Assembly (NCBI GenBank): GCA_014860665.1
Contig: JACZJI010000071.1
Location: 1 to 33,685, forward strand
Direction: 5' to 3'
Source of the DNA: Bacteroidales bacterium
GTDB taxonomy: Bacteria; Bacteroidota; Bacteroidia; Bacteroidales; F082
Length of the DNA stretch: 33,685 nt
Shown: in pieces, positions 14,378-22,901 of the stretch
Layout: every line of letters starts with the position of its first letter
How positions within the stretch are numbered: position 1 is the first letter of the stretch
The notes under the pieces: generated by a model
Database searches by the model: none
Seen by the model: the letters and a program-made list of their open reading frames with translations, nothing else
Told to the model about the DNA's origin: nothing
Made by a program: the position numbers and the translations under genes

Positions 14378-15413
14378 AAGGGGCAGTTTTTAAGTTTTCT
14401 ACAAATTCAATGACTTTCTTTGCGGTTGTATGTGGATTGTCTTCATCTACATTAAGTTCCGATACTCTTTCCGGGTTTCGGTCTTTTCCCGCAAGTTCAT
14501 AGGCTTTATCATAATACCGAAGTGTCAGTGCTGCTACCTGTTGCAAATCTCCGGATTCTAAAGCCTGCAATGCTGTCTTCAGATTCTGGCCACCCATCCG
14601 CTCTTTTATCTTTACCAGTTGCTCAGCAAGGTCTTCTCTACTAAAGCTACCGTATTCTTTAACCAATCGTTTTTCTCTTTCAGTTCCTGGTACATTCACT
14701 TTGATAAGGAAAGCTTCCCTCATCTGTAAAAACAAGGTGTCCGGAATACCGCAAAACCCCAGATGTCTGCTTTCGTCTTCAACCCATACCGGTTTTTCAA
14801 AGTCAAACTTCCGCCAGGCGTCAGCCAGATTATTTTCAAACTGCTCGTTGGTGGGCTGGGGTTCCTGCCCTAAAATACCAAAGACAGACCCTTTATGATG
14901 GGCTATGGATTCAATATCCAGAAACTGTTGTTGCTGTTTTTCAATTTCTTTCAGAATATCTGTCTTGCCGCTGCCCGTATAACCGCCCAATACAATCATC
15001 TTTACAGGTCTTGAAAAGGATTCACGGATATGATGCCGGTAAGCTTTGTATCCGCCTTCCAGCGTGTAGGTTTTCATACCGGAGGTTTCGAGCAGCCAGG
15101 CCATACTTTCAGAACGCATGCCGCCGCGCCAGCAATGAACCAGAATTTCTTTTTTCGGAGCAATCTTACGGGCTTGTTTTACAAAATCAGCCAGCTTGGG
15201 GCCTACAATTTCCAAACCCAACAGCACGGCATTTTCCTTGCCTCCATATTTATAGCGGATTCCAACCTGTGCTCTTTCTTCATCATCAAATAGAGGCATG
15301 CTGAAGGCACCCGGAATATGTCCCTGGGCAAATTCTTTGGGAGAACGTACATCAATCAGCGGAAGTGTATCCGCCATGGATAAGAATTCTTCAATATTAA
15401 GCCTTTGCGACAT
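14358..15413 (-). CDS. mnmH: tRNA 2-selenouridine synthase
   Basis: This 351-residue enzyme replaces sulfur by selenium at wobble 2-thiouridine of tRNAs, using selenophosphate. It has an N-terminal rhodanese domain (PLIDVRSPKEFAQGHIPGA at 18-36, catalytic Cys94 in VHCWRGGMRS) and a P-loop domain with Walker A GGYTGSGKT at 143-151, as in E. coli YbbB/SelU. I chose the ATG at 15413. The frame extends to a TTG at 15437, but that codon falls inside the predicted -7 element. It is the first gene of an operon with the SelD fusion that supplies its substrate. No selA or selB is in the window. Confidence 0.93.
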   Translation of the reverse strand: MSQRLNIEEFLSMADTLPLIDVRSPKEFAQGHIPGAFSMPLFDDEERAQVGIRYKYGGKENAVLLGLEIVGPKLADFVKQARKIAPKKEILVHCWRGGMRSESMAWLLETSGMKTYTLEGGYKAYRHHIRESFSRPVKMIVLGGYTGSGKTDILKEIEKQQQQFLDIESIAHHKGSVFGILGQEPQPTNEQFENNLADAWRKFDFEKPVWVEDESRHLGFCGIPDTLFLQMREAFLIKVNVPGTEREKRLVKEYGSFSREDLAEQLVKIKERMGGQNLKTALQALESGDLQQVAALTLRYYDKAYELAGKDRNPERVSELNVDEDNPHTTAKKVIEFVENLKTAPYETRLS

Positions 15414-15434
15414 CCGTTGTGAAATTGTGACGGG

Positions 15435-15442
15435 CAAAGTTA
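15435..15442 (-). promoter_or_regulatory. Promoter -7 element of the mnmH operon
   Basis: On the - strand this reads TAACTTTG, matching TAnnTTTG. Transcription would begin near 15428, giving a leader of about 15 nt before the ATG at 15413, which supports that start. No TTTG is seen at the usual -33 distance. Confidence 0.5.
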
Positions 15443-15519
15443 ATATAACTCAGTTTATGAGAAGTGATATTTTTTTAGAGTTTATAAGTAACCGGAGCTT
15501 CCGGCGGGGCGATAAATTT

Positions 15520-15546
15520 AAAGCCCATGAGTTACTCATGGGCTTT
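15520..15546 (-). terminator. Terminator of the trehalose-synthase-like gene
   Basis: AAAGCCCATGAG (15520-15531), loop TTA, CTCATGGGCTTT (15535-15546) make a perfect 12-bp stem. It lies 63 nt past the stop of the leftward GH13 gene and before the mnmH promoter. On the - strand the hairpin is followed by TAAATTTATC, only moderately U-rich. Confidence 0.8.
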
Positions 15547-15609
15547 AATGAAATAGACTGTTAAGTCCCGGAACCTTTTAATTGTTGTGATAAATTCGAA
15601 TCCTAAGGT

Positions 15610-17328
15610 TTATACAGCTTCAAACCATACAAAACCGTAAGGCTCCAGAATAATGCTTTCTTTTTCTTCGTTGTAAGAAAATCCGTTCGCGTTCAGGATG
15701 AATGTGTTGTTGTGAGACAACGGGTGTTTAATTTCTACCTGTCTTCCCGAAAGGTTATTGACGACCAGAATGTTTTCTTCCGGCATAGTGCGGAAATATG
15801 CCAGTACCTGATTGGCGTTTTTTCCGGCAAGATTCACTGCATCGATGAATTCAGTATGTCCTCTTCCGAAAGCAGGATGTTCTTTCCGCGTGTTCAGTAA
15901 TGATTTGATGATTTCATAAACCTGAGTATGGAAATTCTCAGGATCTTTTAAATCTTCCTGAAGCTGCTTCCAGTCTATCCGGCCGCGCACCAGAAAACGG
16001 GTGTCGTCTTTACCGGTCAGTTTGATTTGCTCGTTGTAAAACTTTTCGTCGTTCAGTTTACCGAATTCATCGCCGTAGTAAACCACCGGACTTCCTGTGA
16101 TGGTCAGCATCAAAGAATAGGCAAGACTAATTTTACGAATATCTTTTTGGAAAAGCTCTGCCAGACGGGCAGAAATTCCTTCACCCACTCGGAAATCCCA
16201 TTTAGGATCGTGGCAGTAATTTTCGTGAATGTATTTCCGGTCTTCTTCCGAAACATAAATCAACTCCAGGCTTAGCTCATCATGGACCCTTAAAAAAGTC
16301 ATCCACTGGGCGCTGTCCGGTAATGCCGGAGTAACTTGTGTGCTCAAAGTCTTGCGGATGGGAAGGTTGTCTTCCATGGCAATGGCTTTGTACATCATGG
16401 GCATTAACGGGAAATGATATGCAGCATGGCATTCGTCGCCGTCACCCAGATATTTCACAACATTCACCGGTTGCTGGCAGGCTTCTGCAAGCAGGAACGA
16501 ACCCGGATTGATGTGGTCGAGTAATGCTCTGAAGAATTTTACAATGGTATGGGTTTTGGGCCTGTTTTCGCAATCTGTTCCTTCTTCTTTCCAGAGATAG
16601 GGGATGGCATCAGCACGGAAACCATCCACGCCAAGGCTTTGCCAGTAGAGCAGATTTCTTGACATTTCCAGCAGCACCTGCGGATTTTTGTAATTCAAAT
16701 CCGGCTGGAAACTGAAAAAGCGATGGAGATAATAAACATCTCCCAGCGGCTCCCAGTTACTGTTTTCGATGCCTTTAAAAAGCAGACGTGCATCACTGTA
16801 CATGGTGTTATCTTTGCTCCAGATGTAATAATCCCGGTAAGGATTGTCGGGTGACTTCTGGGCTTCCAGAAACCATGGATGCTGGTCGGAAGTGTGGTTC
16901 ATGGCGATGTCGAAAATGATCCTTATGCCTCTTTGATGGGCTTCCTGCAGGAATTTACCGAAAAGATTTTCCTGTTCTTCTTTGGCAAAATTCTCCGGTA
17001 AGCCGAGCAGATCCGCACGGATACGATCGTAGTTGCGGATATCAAAACCGGCGTCTCGCATGGGGGAATCGAGCATCGGCAGAAGCCACAAACAATTTAC
17101 ACCGAGGTCTTCCAGATAATCCAGTTTATCCAGTAGCCCTGAAAAATCTTTATTGAACAAATCGACATACAAAGAGTAAACGATTGCGTCCTTGTACCAA
17201 TCTGTTTGTGAATCTGAAGCAGAAACTCTGTACTTTTCCGCTTCCTCTAGAAAATCTTCAAGAATTTTAAAACCTGTGGCGGGATAAAGTTCTTTCCAGT
17301 AATTTTGAAGGAGAGAAATATTATTCAT
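15610..17328 (-). CDS. GH13 alpha-glucan enzyme, trehalose-synthase-like
   Basis: This is a 572-residue cytoplasmic GH13 protein without signal peptide. The catalytic set is complete: GVDGFRAD with nucleophile Asp240, LLAEA with acid/base Glu282, and LRVHDELSLE with Asp350. The last segment is close to the RNHDELTLE motif of trehalose synthase/maltose glucosyltransferases (GH13_16). The N-terminal WYKDAIVYSLYVDLF and the GFDIRNYD region also fit. It probably isomerises maltose to trehalose or hydrolyses short maltooligosaccharides. The C-terminal beta domain is short, and there is no maltokinase fusion. It is divergent from the SusA-like gene, with a LacI-type palindrome between them. Confidence 0.82.
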   Translation of the reverse strand: MNNISLLQNYWKELYPATGFKILEDFLEEAEKYRVSASDSQTDWYKDAIVYSLYVDLFNKDFSGLLDKLDYLEDLGVNCLWLLPMLDSPMRDAGFDIRNYDRIRADLLGLPENFAKEEQENLFGKFLQEAHQRGIRIIFDIAMNHTSDQHPWFLEAQKSPDNPYRDYYIWSKDNTMYSDARLLFKGIENSNWEPLGDVYYLHRFFSFQPDLNYKNPQVLLEMSRNLLYWQSLGVDGFRADAIPYLWKEEGTDCENRPKTHTIVKFFRALLDHINPGSFLLAEACQQPVNVVKYLGDGDECHAAYHFPLMPMMYKAIAMEDNLPIRKTLSTQVTPALPDSAQWMTFLRVHDELSLELIYVSEEDRKYIHENYCHDPKWDFRVGEGISARLAELFQKDIRKISLAYSLMLTITGSPVVYYGDEFGKLNDEKFYNEQIKLTGKDDTRFLVRGRIDWKQLQEDLKDPENFHTQVYEIIKSLLNTRKEHPAFGRGHTEFIDAVNLAGKNANQVLAYFRTMPEENILVVNNLSGRQVEIKHPLSHNNTFILNANGFSYNEEKESIILEPYGFVWFEAV

Positions 17329-17355
17329 AAATTAAAGTTGAATCTCATAACTGCA

Positions 17356-17363
17356 CAAAGGTA
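17356..17363 (-). promoter_or_regulatory. Promoter -7 element of the trehalose-synthase-like gene
   Basis: On the - strand this reads TACCTTTG (TAnnTTTG). It lies 27 nt upstream of the ATG at 17328. A -33 TTTG is not evident. The LacI-type palindrome is about 90 nt further upstream. Confidence 0.45.
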
Positions 17364-17453
17364 CTGAAATGCTCTCACAGATTACGGATTCCTGAAGCCG
17401 CGAAAAACACTAAGCCAGGAATATACTGCAAAAAGAAGAATCTTTACCGATAT

Positions 17454-17463
17454 CAAACGTTTG
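17454..17463. promoter_or_regulatory. LacI-type operator in the divergent GH13 intergenic region
   Basis: CAAACGTTTG is a perfect 10-bp palindrome with the central CG typical of LacI-family operators, in the wider context ATCAAACGTTTGCGAT. It lies between the divergent starts at 17328 and 17684. The likely regulator is the LacI protein encoded at 31243-32250; the assignment is inference. Confidence 0.55.
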
Positions 17464-17552
17464 CGATGGGAGGATAAAGTTCTTTGGATTTATATATCTC
17501 CTGATTTATGCAGGGGGGTTAGTGTATGAGCTATACAGACCTGATATTTTGC

Positions 17553-17560
17553 TATTTTTG
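17553..17560 (+). promoter_or_regulatory. Promoter -7 element of the SusA-like gene
   Basis: TATTTTTG matches TAnnTTTG. The upstream -33 position has no TTTG. A start near 17567 would give a leader of about 117 nt before the ATG at 17684. Confidence 0.45.
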
Positions 17561-17683
17561 ATACCCGTACTTAGAAAATATTTTGGAAAAACAATTGATT
17601 CCGGGATATACTTAAGTCATTCTATTGAATGAAATATGAATTGTTCCAAAAAACGAAATCGTTAACCTCAAAATTTTAAAATA

Positions 17684-19546
17684 ATGAAGATATTTACCAA
17701 GTCAGCATTAGTAGCTTTGCTGGTCGTATTTTGCAGTTTTAGCGTACAAGCGCAAAAAATTTCGCTTCAGAGGGTCGATCCTCCTTCCTGGTGGGTGGGT
17801 ATGCATGACCCGCATCTGCAACTGTTGGTCTTCGGCCACGAAATTTCCAAAACCCAGCCTGTAATTAATTACCCCGGTGTGGTGCTGGAAAGTGTAACGC
17901 ATGTAGAAAGCCCGGATTACTTATTCCTGAATCTGATCATCAAAAAAGATGCTCAGCCCGGAACTATGGAAATCCATTTTAAGGAAGGTAAAAAGGACAA
18001 AGCAGTTTACGCTTATGCTTTGAATAAAAGAAACCTTAATCCGAAGCTCCACGATGGTTTTAATAATTCGGATGTAATTTATCTGCTGATGCCCGATCGT
18101 TTTTCCAACGGAGATCCTTCCAACGACAATATGCCCGGTATGCTGGAACAGGCAAACAGGAAAGATCCAAATGGAAGGCATGGTGGAGATATCCAGGGGA
18201 TTATCAACCATTTGCAATACATTAAGGATCTTGGAGCCACAACAATCTGGCCTACTCCTCTAATGGAAGACAATATGCCTCGGACGTCCTATCATGGCTA
18301 TGCTATTACCGATTATTATAAAGTCGACCCCCGTTATGGTACCAATCAGCTTTATAAAAAAATGGTCGAGGATGCTCATAAAATGGGACTGAAGGTAATT
18401 CAGGACATGGTTGTTAATCACTGCGGCACTGACTATTTCTGGAAAAATGATTTGCCCACCCATGACTGGTATAATCAATGGCCGAAATTTACCCGCTCTA
18501 ATTTTCATGGTAGCGTTGTTTCTGATCCACACGCATCAAAGTCTGATTATAAACAAATGGTGGGCGGCTGGTTCGATACCAGTATGGCTGACCTGAATCA
18601 GAACAATCCTTTGGTAGCAAATTATTTGATCCAGAACAGTATTTGGTGGGTTGAGTATGCCGGATTAGACGGAATTCGTCAGGATACTTATCCATACTCG
18701 TATAAAAAATTCTTAGCTCATTGGATGGAGCGTCTTTTAGAAGAATATCCCCATATTAAAGTGGTGGGCGAAACATGGTTCGACCAACCCGCAACTGTGG
18801 CCTACTGGCAGCAAAACAAGAGAAATTACGACGGTTATCAGTCGCATCTGACCAATGCCATGGACTTCCCGCTTTGCTTTGCCATGCGTCAGGCTTTCAA
18901 TGAGCCCAATGGCTGGACTACCGGACTGGCCAGGTTGTACGATGTGCTGGCACAGGACTTCGTTTATAGTCACCCGGATCATTTACTCGTTTTTGCCGAT
19001 AACCACGACATGACCAGACTGTTCACCGACTTAAAAGGAAACCTGAACAGCTGGAAAATGACCATGGCATTCCTGCTTACGACTCGTGGTATTCCTGAGA
19101 TTTATTACGGTGATGAAATTCTGATGAAAGGTGACAAAGCAGATGGAGACGGTGTGACCCGTAAAGATTTTCCCGGTGGCTGGGCAGGCGATTCTCTGAA
19201 CGCTTTCACCCCGCAGGGCAGAACAGTAGAACAAAACGATGCCTTTAATTTCCTGAGAACGATTTTGAACTGGAGAAAAACAAATAAAGCAGTTCAGTTC
19301 GGAAAACTCACTCAATATATTGTTGAAGACGGCGTTTACGTTTATTTCCGCGCTTACAAGGGACAAAAAGTAATGGTGATGATCAACAACAATAAGGAGG
19401 CTAAAACCGTTGATATGTCCAGGTTTGCTGATGATTTGAAGGGCTTTACCAAAGGGAAATCAGTGACGACTTCTGAGGTCATCAACCAATTAAACAGCAT
19501 TACAATTCCTGCGTATTCACCTTTGATTGTTGAGCTGGAGAAGTAA
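17684..19546 (+). CDS. SusA-like GH13 neopullulanase/cyclomaltodextrinase
   Basis: This 620-residue exported amylase has signal peptide KSALVALLVVFCSFSVQAQ, cleaved near residue 24. An N-terminal cyclomaltodextrinase-N beta domain (about 25-115) is followed by the GH13 barrel: DLGATTIWPTPLMED, VVNHCG, GLDGIRQD with nucleophile Asp334, VVGETWFD with acid/base Glu363, and ADNHDMTRLF with Asp442. A C-terminal cyclomaltodextrinase-C domain closes the protein. Length and layout agree with SusA of Bacteroides thetaiotaomicron (about 617 residues), a periplasmic enzyme that cuts starch oligosaccharides and cyclodextrins. No susCD pair is in the window. It is followed by a terminator hairpin before the GH31 gene. 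Confidence 0.92.
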   Translation: MKIFTKSALVALLVVFCSFSVQAQKISLQRVDPPSWWVGMHDPHLQLLVFGHEISKTQPVINYPGVVLESVTHVESPDYLFLNLIIKKDAQPGTMEIHFKEGKKDKAVYAYALNKRNLNPKLHDGFNNSDVIYLLMPDRFSNGDPSNDNMPGMLEQANRKDPNGRHGGDIQGIINHLQYIKDLGATTIWPTPLMEDNMPRTSYHGYAITDYYKVDPRYGTNQLYKKMVEDAHKMGLKVIQDMVVNHCGTDYFWKNDLPTHDWYNQWPKFTRSNFHGSVVSDPHASKSDYKQMVGGWFDTSMADLNQNNPLVANYLIQNSIWWVEYAGLDGIRQDTYPYSYKKFLAHWMERLLEEYPHIKVVGETWFDQPATVAYWQQNKRNYDGYQSHLTNAMDFPLCFAMRQAFNEPNGWTTGLARLYDVLAQDFVYSHPDHLLVFADNHDMTRLFTDLKGNLNSWKMTMAFLLTTRGIPEIYYGDEILMKGDKADGDGVTRKDFPGGWAGDSLNAFTPQGRTVEQNDAFNFLRTILNWRKTNKAVQFGKLTQYIVEDGVYVYFRAYKGQKVMVMINNNKEAKTVDMSRFADDLKGFTKGKSVTTSEVINQLNSITIPAYSPLIVELEK

Positions 19547-19560
19547 ATCTTTTGAAATTT

Positions 19561-19583
19561 TAAGCGGGCTAATGGCCCGCTTA
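19561..19583 (+). terminator. Terminator after the SusA-like gene
   Basis: TAAGCGGGC, loop TAATG, GCCCGCTTA give a perfect 9-bp stem starting 15 nt after the stop, followed by CTTTATTTTTT. It implies that the GH31 gene is at least partly transcribed on its own or by read-through. Confidence 0.88.
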
Positions 19584-19638
19584 CTTTATTTTTTACGGTA
19601 CTGCTAACCGAAAAAGCAGGTTAAATACCTTTTGTATT

Positions 19639-21996
19639 ATGGAAAAAAACAGGCGCGTTTATCTTACATTTTCTTTAGTGTTGATTTTTAGCCTCCTTTC
19701 TGGGATGGGTTTTGCCCAACAAACCGGAATTAAACCTCTTGAAAAAAATCCTGCCGGATATAGTTTCAACGACAGACAAATGTTGTCTTACACTTTCGCA
19801 AAAGGGGTCTTAAATATAGAAACCAACTACGGGCTGGTTCAGAGTTTTTTCTATGAACCAAAAGTGGCAAGAATCAAAGATTTTCCAACGTCAACAGCCA
19901 CTGCCGATTCTTGTGTGGCGGTAATTCTGAATACAAAGGATACAAAGGTTAGTGTGGACGACCAACCGGACTTTTTAAGGTTTCAGTCCGACAGCCTGCA
20001 AATCATCTTTCATAAAAATCCATTTTACGCAAGTTATGTCTATCATGGCGATACGCTTTTAAAGGAAGACAAAGGCTACTTTGAAAGAGGCAATGAAAAG
20101 GGGTTACAGTTTAAAATAGGTAAGAACGAGCACTATTACGGTCTTGGAGAGCGGGCTGTCACTGCATTGAAGGGCCATTATTTTCAGCTTTTTAATCAGG
20201 CACATTATGGTTATGGAATGGGTCAGGAGAACCTGAATTTTTCAGTTCCGGTATTACTTTCCTCACGCAGGTATCTGTTGCTGTACGACAATCCTGAAAA
20301 GGGATTTGCCGATGTGGGACATTCTGATAAAAACATTCTTGAATTCGGTGCCAATGGCGGCCTGATGAAATATGTCTTTATTGCCGGATATAATTATCCC
20401 GACATTTATCATTCCTATGGAAGGCTTACCGGAACGCAGCCTTTACCTCCTCGATGGGCGTTGGGAAACCTGCAATCCCGGATGGCATATCAGAATCAAA
20501 ATGAAGCTGATTCTATTTTCCAGGCCATGCAGACAAAGGACTTTCCCATGGATGCCATGATTTTCGACTTTTACTGGTTTGGAAACGACATAAAAGGATA
20601 TCTCGGAGAATTGCACTGGTATAAACCACGTTGGCCTGATCCGAAACAGATGATTGCCAACTTCAGGAAAAAAGGAGTCAAGACAATTCTGGTAACGGAA
20701 CCTTATATTATTGATACCCTCAAACATTATCAGATCGGTAAAAAACTGGGTATCTTCTCAACCGACAGCCTGGGAAAGACATTTGTCAATACCCGTTTTT
20801 ATTTTGGCCTCGCCAGTCTGATTGATATTTTCAAACCTGTGGCCAGAAACTGGTTCTGGGATCAATATAACAAGCAGATCAAGATTGGTGTTGCCGGATG
20901 GTGGGGCGATTTGGGAGAACCTGAAACCATTTCCGAGCACCAGTATTTTGTGAGCGGCAAAGCTGATCAGGTGCGGAATCTATATGCATTTTACTGGGAG
21001 AAGCTGCTTTTTGACAGATACAGGAAAAACTATCCCGAAACAAGGCTTTTTGATCTGAACCGTGCAGGTTATGCAGGTTCACAGCGCTTTTCGGTCTTTC
21101 CGTGGTCGGGCGATATTTCCCGCAGCTGGAGCGGATTACAGGCACAGCTTCCTGTAATGGAAAATATGAGTATGAGCGGGATGCCTTTCATTCATGCCGA
21201 TGCAGGCGGTTTTGCTATGGGCGTCAAGGATAATGAACTCTACACGCGGTGGCTGCAGTTTGCCTGTTTTACCCCGGTATTGAGACCTCACGGTTCGGGT
21301 ATTCCTTCCGAACCCATATTTTTTAGTGATACAACACAACAGATTGTGCGCGATTTCATGAAACTGCGTTACCGTCTGCTGCCTTACATTTATACGGTTG
21401 CCTGGCGTACCGATGTGGAAGGAACGCCGATTATCAGGCCGCTGTTCTTCGAATATCCCAACGATAGTACCGCTTATTCTGTTATCGATGAATACTTTTT
21501 CGGACCAGATTTTCTTGTGGCACCCGTCCTGCATCCCGGAGTTAAAAGCCTGAAGGTTTACCTGCCGAAAGGGTTGTGGTACAGCTGGTGGAATCATCAG
21601 AAATTTGAAGGCGGAAAATGGATTACCGTTCCCGTGAATCTGGAAACCATCCCTATTTTTGTGAAGGCCGGTGCTTTTATCCCGATGGTAAAAGCGGTAA
21701 ATTCCACCGATTACTATTCGTCAAAAGATTTGACCGTTCTTTATTTCCCTTCCGGGAAAAGCTCCGAAGGTGTTATGTATGAAGACGACGGAAAGACTTT
21801 TGACGCGTATAAAGTGGGAAATTTCCAGTTGCTGAAATTCAGTACGGAAGATGGTAAGAAATTCACCTTTTCCGTTTCCGGGAAAGGGTATAAAGGTGAG
21901 CCATCTATAAGAAAAGTAACGTTCACTATCATAGGTCAAAAGCCCGTCCATTTCAATTTAAAAAGCGGACAGACGAAAGTGGTAGACATGAAATAG
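19639..21996 (+). CDS. GH31 family alpha-glucosidase, exported
   Basis: This 785-residue enzyme has signal peptide VYLTFSLVLIFSLLSGMGFAQ (cleavage near residue 28), split from a charged start MEKNRR. It has an N-terminal GH31 sandwich domain with GLGERAVTALKG at 169-180, then a barrel with FDFYWFGNDIKGYLGELHW, nucleophile Asp424 in GWWGDLGEPE and acid/base Asp492 in PWSGDISRSW. HADAGGFA and RPHGSG complete the signature. It would release glucose from the maltooligosaccharides made by the SusA-like enzyme, as SusB does by another family in Bacteroides. Substrate preference (alpha-1,4, 1,6 or other) cannot be read with certainty. A GC-rich terminator follows. Confidence 0.92.
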   Translation: MEKNRRVYLTFSLVLIFSLLSGMGFAQQTGIKPLEKNPAGYSFNDRQMLSYTFAKGVLNIETNYGLVQSFFYEPKVARIKDFPTSTATADSCVAVILNTKDTKVSVDDQPDFLRFQSDSLQIIFHKNPFYASYVYHGDTLLKEDKGYFERGNEKGLQFKIGKNEHYYGLGERAVTALKGHYFQLFNQAHYGYGMGQENLNFSVPVLLSSRRYLLLYDNPEKGFADVGHSDKNILEFGANGGLMKYVFIAGYNYPDIYHSYGRLTGTQPLPPRWALGNLQSRMAYQNQNEADSIFQAMQTKDFPMDAMIFDFYWFGNDIKGYLGELHWYKPRWPDPKQMIANFRKKGVKTILVTEPYIIDTLKHYQIGKKLGIFSTDSLGKTFVNTRFYFGLASLIDIFKPVARNWFWDQYNKQIKIGVAGWWGDLGEPETISEHQYFVSGKADQVRNLYAFYWEKLLFDRYRKNYPETRLFDLNRAGYAGSQRFSVFPWSGDISRSWSGLQAQLPVMENMSMSGMPFIHADAGGFAMGVKDNELYTRWLQFACFTPVLRPHGSGIPSEPIFFSDTTQQIVRDFMKLRYRLLPYIYTVAWRTDVEGTPIIRPLFFEYPNDSTAYSVIDEYFFGPDFLVAPVLHPGVKSLKVYLPKGLWYSWWNHQKFEGGKWITVPVNLETIPIFVKAGAFIPMVKAVNSTDYYSSKDLTVLYFPSGKSSEGVMYEDDGKTFDAYKVGNFQLLKFSTEDGKKFTFSVSGKGYKGEPSIRKVTFTIIGQKPVHFNLKSGQTKVVDMK

Positions 21997-22019
21997 ATAA
22001 ATTGTTTTTCTTTAGCCTT

Positions 22020-22052
22020 AAAACCCGGGTTTTCTGAAATCCGGGTTTTTTT
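22020..22052 (+). terminator. Terminator after the GH31 gene
   Basis: AAAACCCGG (22020-22028) pairs with CCGGGTTTT (22041-22049), and the stem runs on into further Ts. It lies 24 nt after the GH31 stop. Confidence 0.9.
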
Positions 22053-22116
22053 ATGGATACTATCTTATCTGAATAAGGGTTTACGGCCGCTGATATCAAA
22101 ATTCTCCCGCGCCATA

Positions 22117-22362
22117 GCCCGGACCTCCGCAGAATTGCCTGGACTGGTTGCAGAATAGCCTGGACCTCCGCTGAACCGGCCAGACTGGTTCCGGAACAGC
22201 CCGGACCTCCGCAGAACTGCCTGGACTGCCTGCACAATAGCCTGGACTTCCGCGGAACAGCCTGGACTGGTTGCGCAATAGCCCGGAGCGCCGCGCAACA
22301 GGCGGGAGCAACAAAACAATTGCCGGGAGCATTGCGGAATGGACGGGAGCGCTGAGATAATA
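22117..22362. repeat. Minisatellite of 12 units alternating 20 and 21 bp
   Basis: Twelve contiguous degenerate units start with GCC[CT]GGAC or a variant. Starts and lengths are 22117 (20), 22137 (21), 22158 (21), 22179 (20), 22199 (20), 22219 (21), 22240 (20), 22260 (21), 22281 (20), 22301 (21), 22322 (20) and 22342 (21). Two subtypes alternate: CCTCCGCAGAA-like (units 1, 3, 5, 7) and CTGGTTGCAGAATA-like (2, 4, 6, 8), so the higher-order unit is about 41 bp. The last four units drift toward CGGGAGC. Because 41 is not a multiple of 3, the array does not encode a protein repeat. It is markedly richer in G+C than the flanks. There are no unique spacers. Confidence 0.85.
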
Positions 22363-22689
22363 ACGGGGAGTAATTTCCAACCCCGCCGGAGGTAAGATTT
22401 AAAAGAATCTGCAGATGTTTTCTGTATCATCAGGATATTCTGGCACAAAAACCGGGAATTACTGAATGCCATCCGTCAAATTTTTCATAGAAAAACATAG
22501 GAAAATGAGTCAAATGGGAAAGAAGTTTACTGTTTCTTTAGATCTTTCGCAAAGGTTTGAATTATACCGAACCTCCCATTTCTGAGGTCAATGGTACCTG
22601 GCATCGAGGAATTAAAATTTCCTTAAGGTAGAAGCAAAAAGAATTTTTCTACTTTTACCCCAACAAATAATCAAAGTTTGAAAAACGTT
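22363..22689. other. Intergenic region upstream of the thr leader
   Basis: I recognise no gene here. TACTTTTA at 22650-22657 could be a -7 element (last base off consensus) for the thr leader transcript, 33 nt before the leader ATG, but no TTTG lies at the -33 distance. Confidence 0.35.
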
Positions 22690-22794
22690 ATGCAAATAGG
22701 GACCAGTTTCACCACCACCCACCGAGGGCGCATGGAGGGGACTACCACTATTTGCCGTTTTACCTCCTTTACATCAACCCCCTCGGGGGTATAA
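22690..22794 (+). CDS. Threonine-rich leader peptide of the thr operon
   Basis: The ATG at 22690 opens 34 codons ending in TAA at 22794. The peptide contains ten Thr (positions 5, 8-10, 18-20, 25, 28 and 30) and Ile at 3 and 21. Three consecutive Thr occur twice: FTTTH at 7-11 and TTTIC at 18-22. It lies 107 nt upstream of thrA. A Thr- and Ile-containing leader in front of thrA is the hallmark of the threonine attenuators known from enterobacteria (thrL). Ribosome stalling at Thr codons when charged tRNA is scarce would favour an antiterminated leader RNA. The sequence is unrelated to E. coli ThrL apart from composition. Confidence 0.82.
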   Translation: MQIGTSFTTTHRGRMEGTTTICRFTSFTSTPSGV

Positions 22795-22802
22795 ATTATT
22801 TA

Positions 22803-22880
22803 GTCCGCTACGGGCGGACACATTTCCACGGCATTTATTTAAAAAATTAAAAGGAGAACCACTCCCGGGACTGGTTTTTC
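22803..22880 (+). promoter_or_regulatory. Candidate attenuator of thrABC
   Basis: GTCCGC (22803-22808) pairs with GCGGAC (22814-22819) across a TACGG loop. An alternative partner for the overlapping TAGTCC (22801-22806) is GGACTA at 22739-22744, which overlaps the second Thr triplet of the leader peptide, so the two folds exclude each other. A last stem, GGAGAACCA (22853-22861) with TGGTTTTTC (22872-22880), two G-U pairs, around TCCCGGGA-like sequence, has a U-rich 3' arm and ends 21 nt before thrA. It is terminator-like. The detailed folding is inferred by eye. Confidence 0.55.
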
Positions 22881-22901
22881 TGTTTATCAAAATTTTTAAT
22901 A

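Noticed and set aside
22117..22362. CRISPR array
   Set aside because: The repeats are contiguous and degenerate, with no unique spacers of constant length and no cas genes nearby.
22065..22472. Overlapping - strand open frames through the repeat array
   Set aside because: The units alternate between 20 and 21 bp, so no frame keeps a periodic protein sequence; they are open only because the G+C-rich repeats lack stops.
22690..22794. Riboswitch in front of thrA
   Set aside because: The Thr-rich open frame explains the leader better, and I see no lysine-riboswitch-like conserved core.
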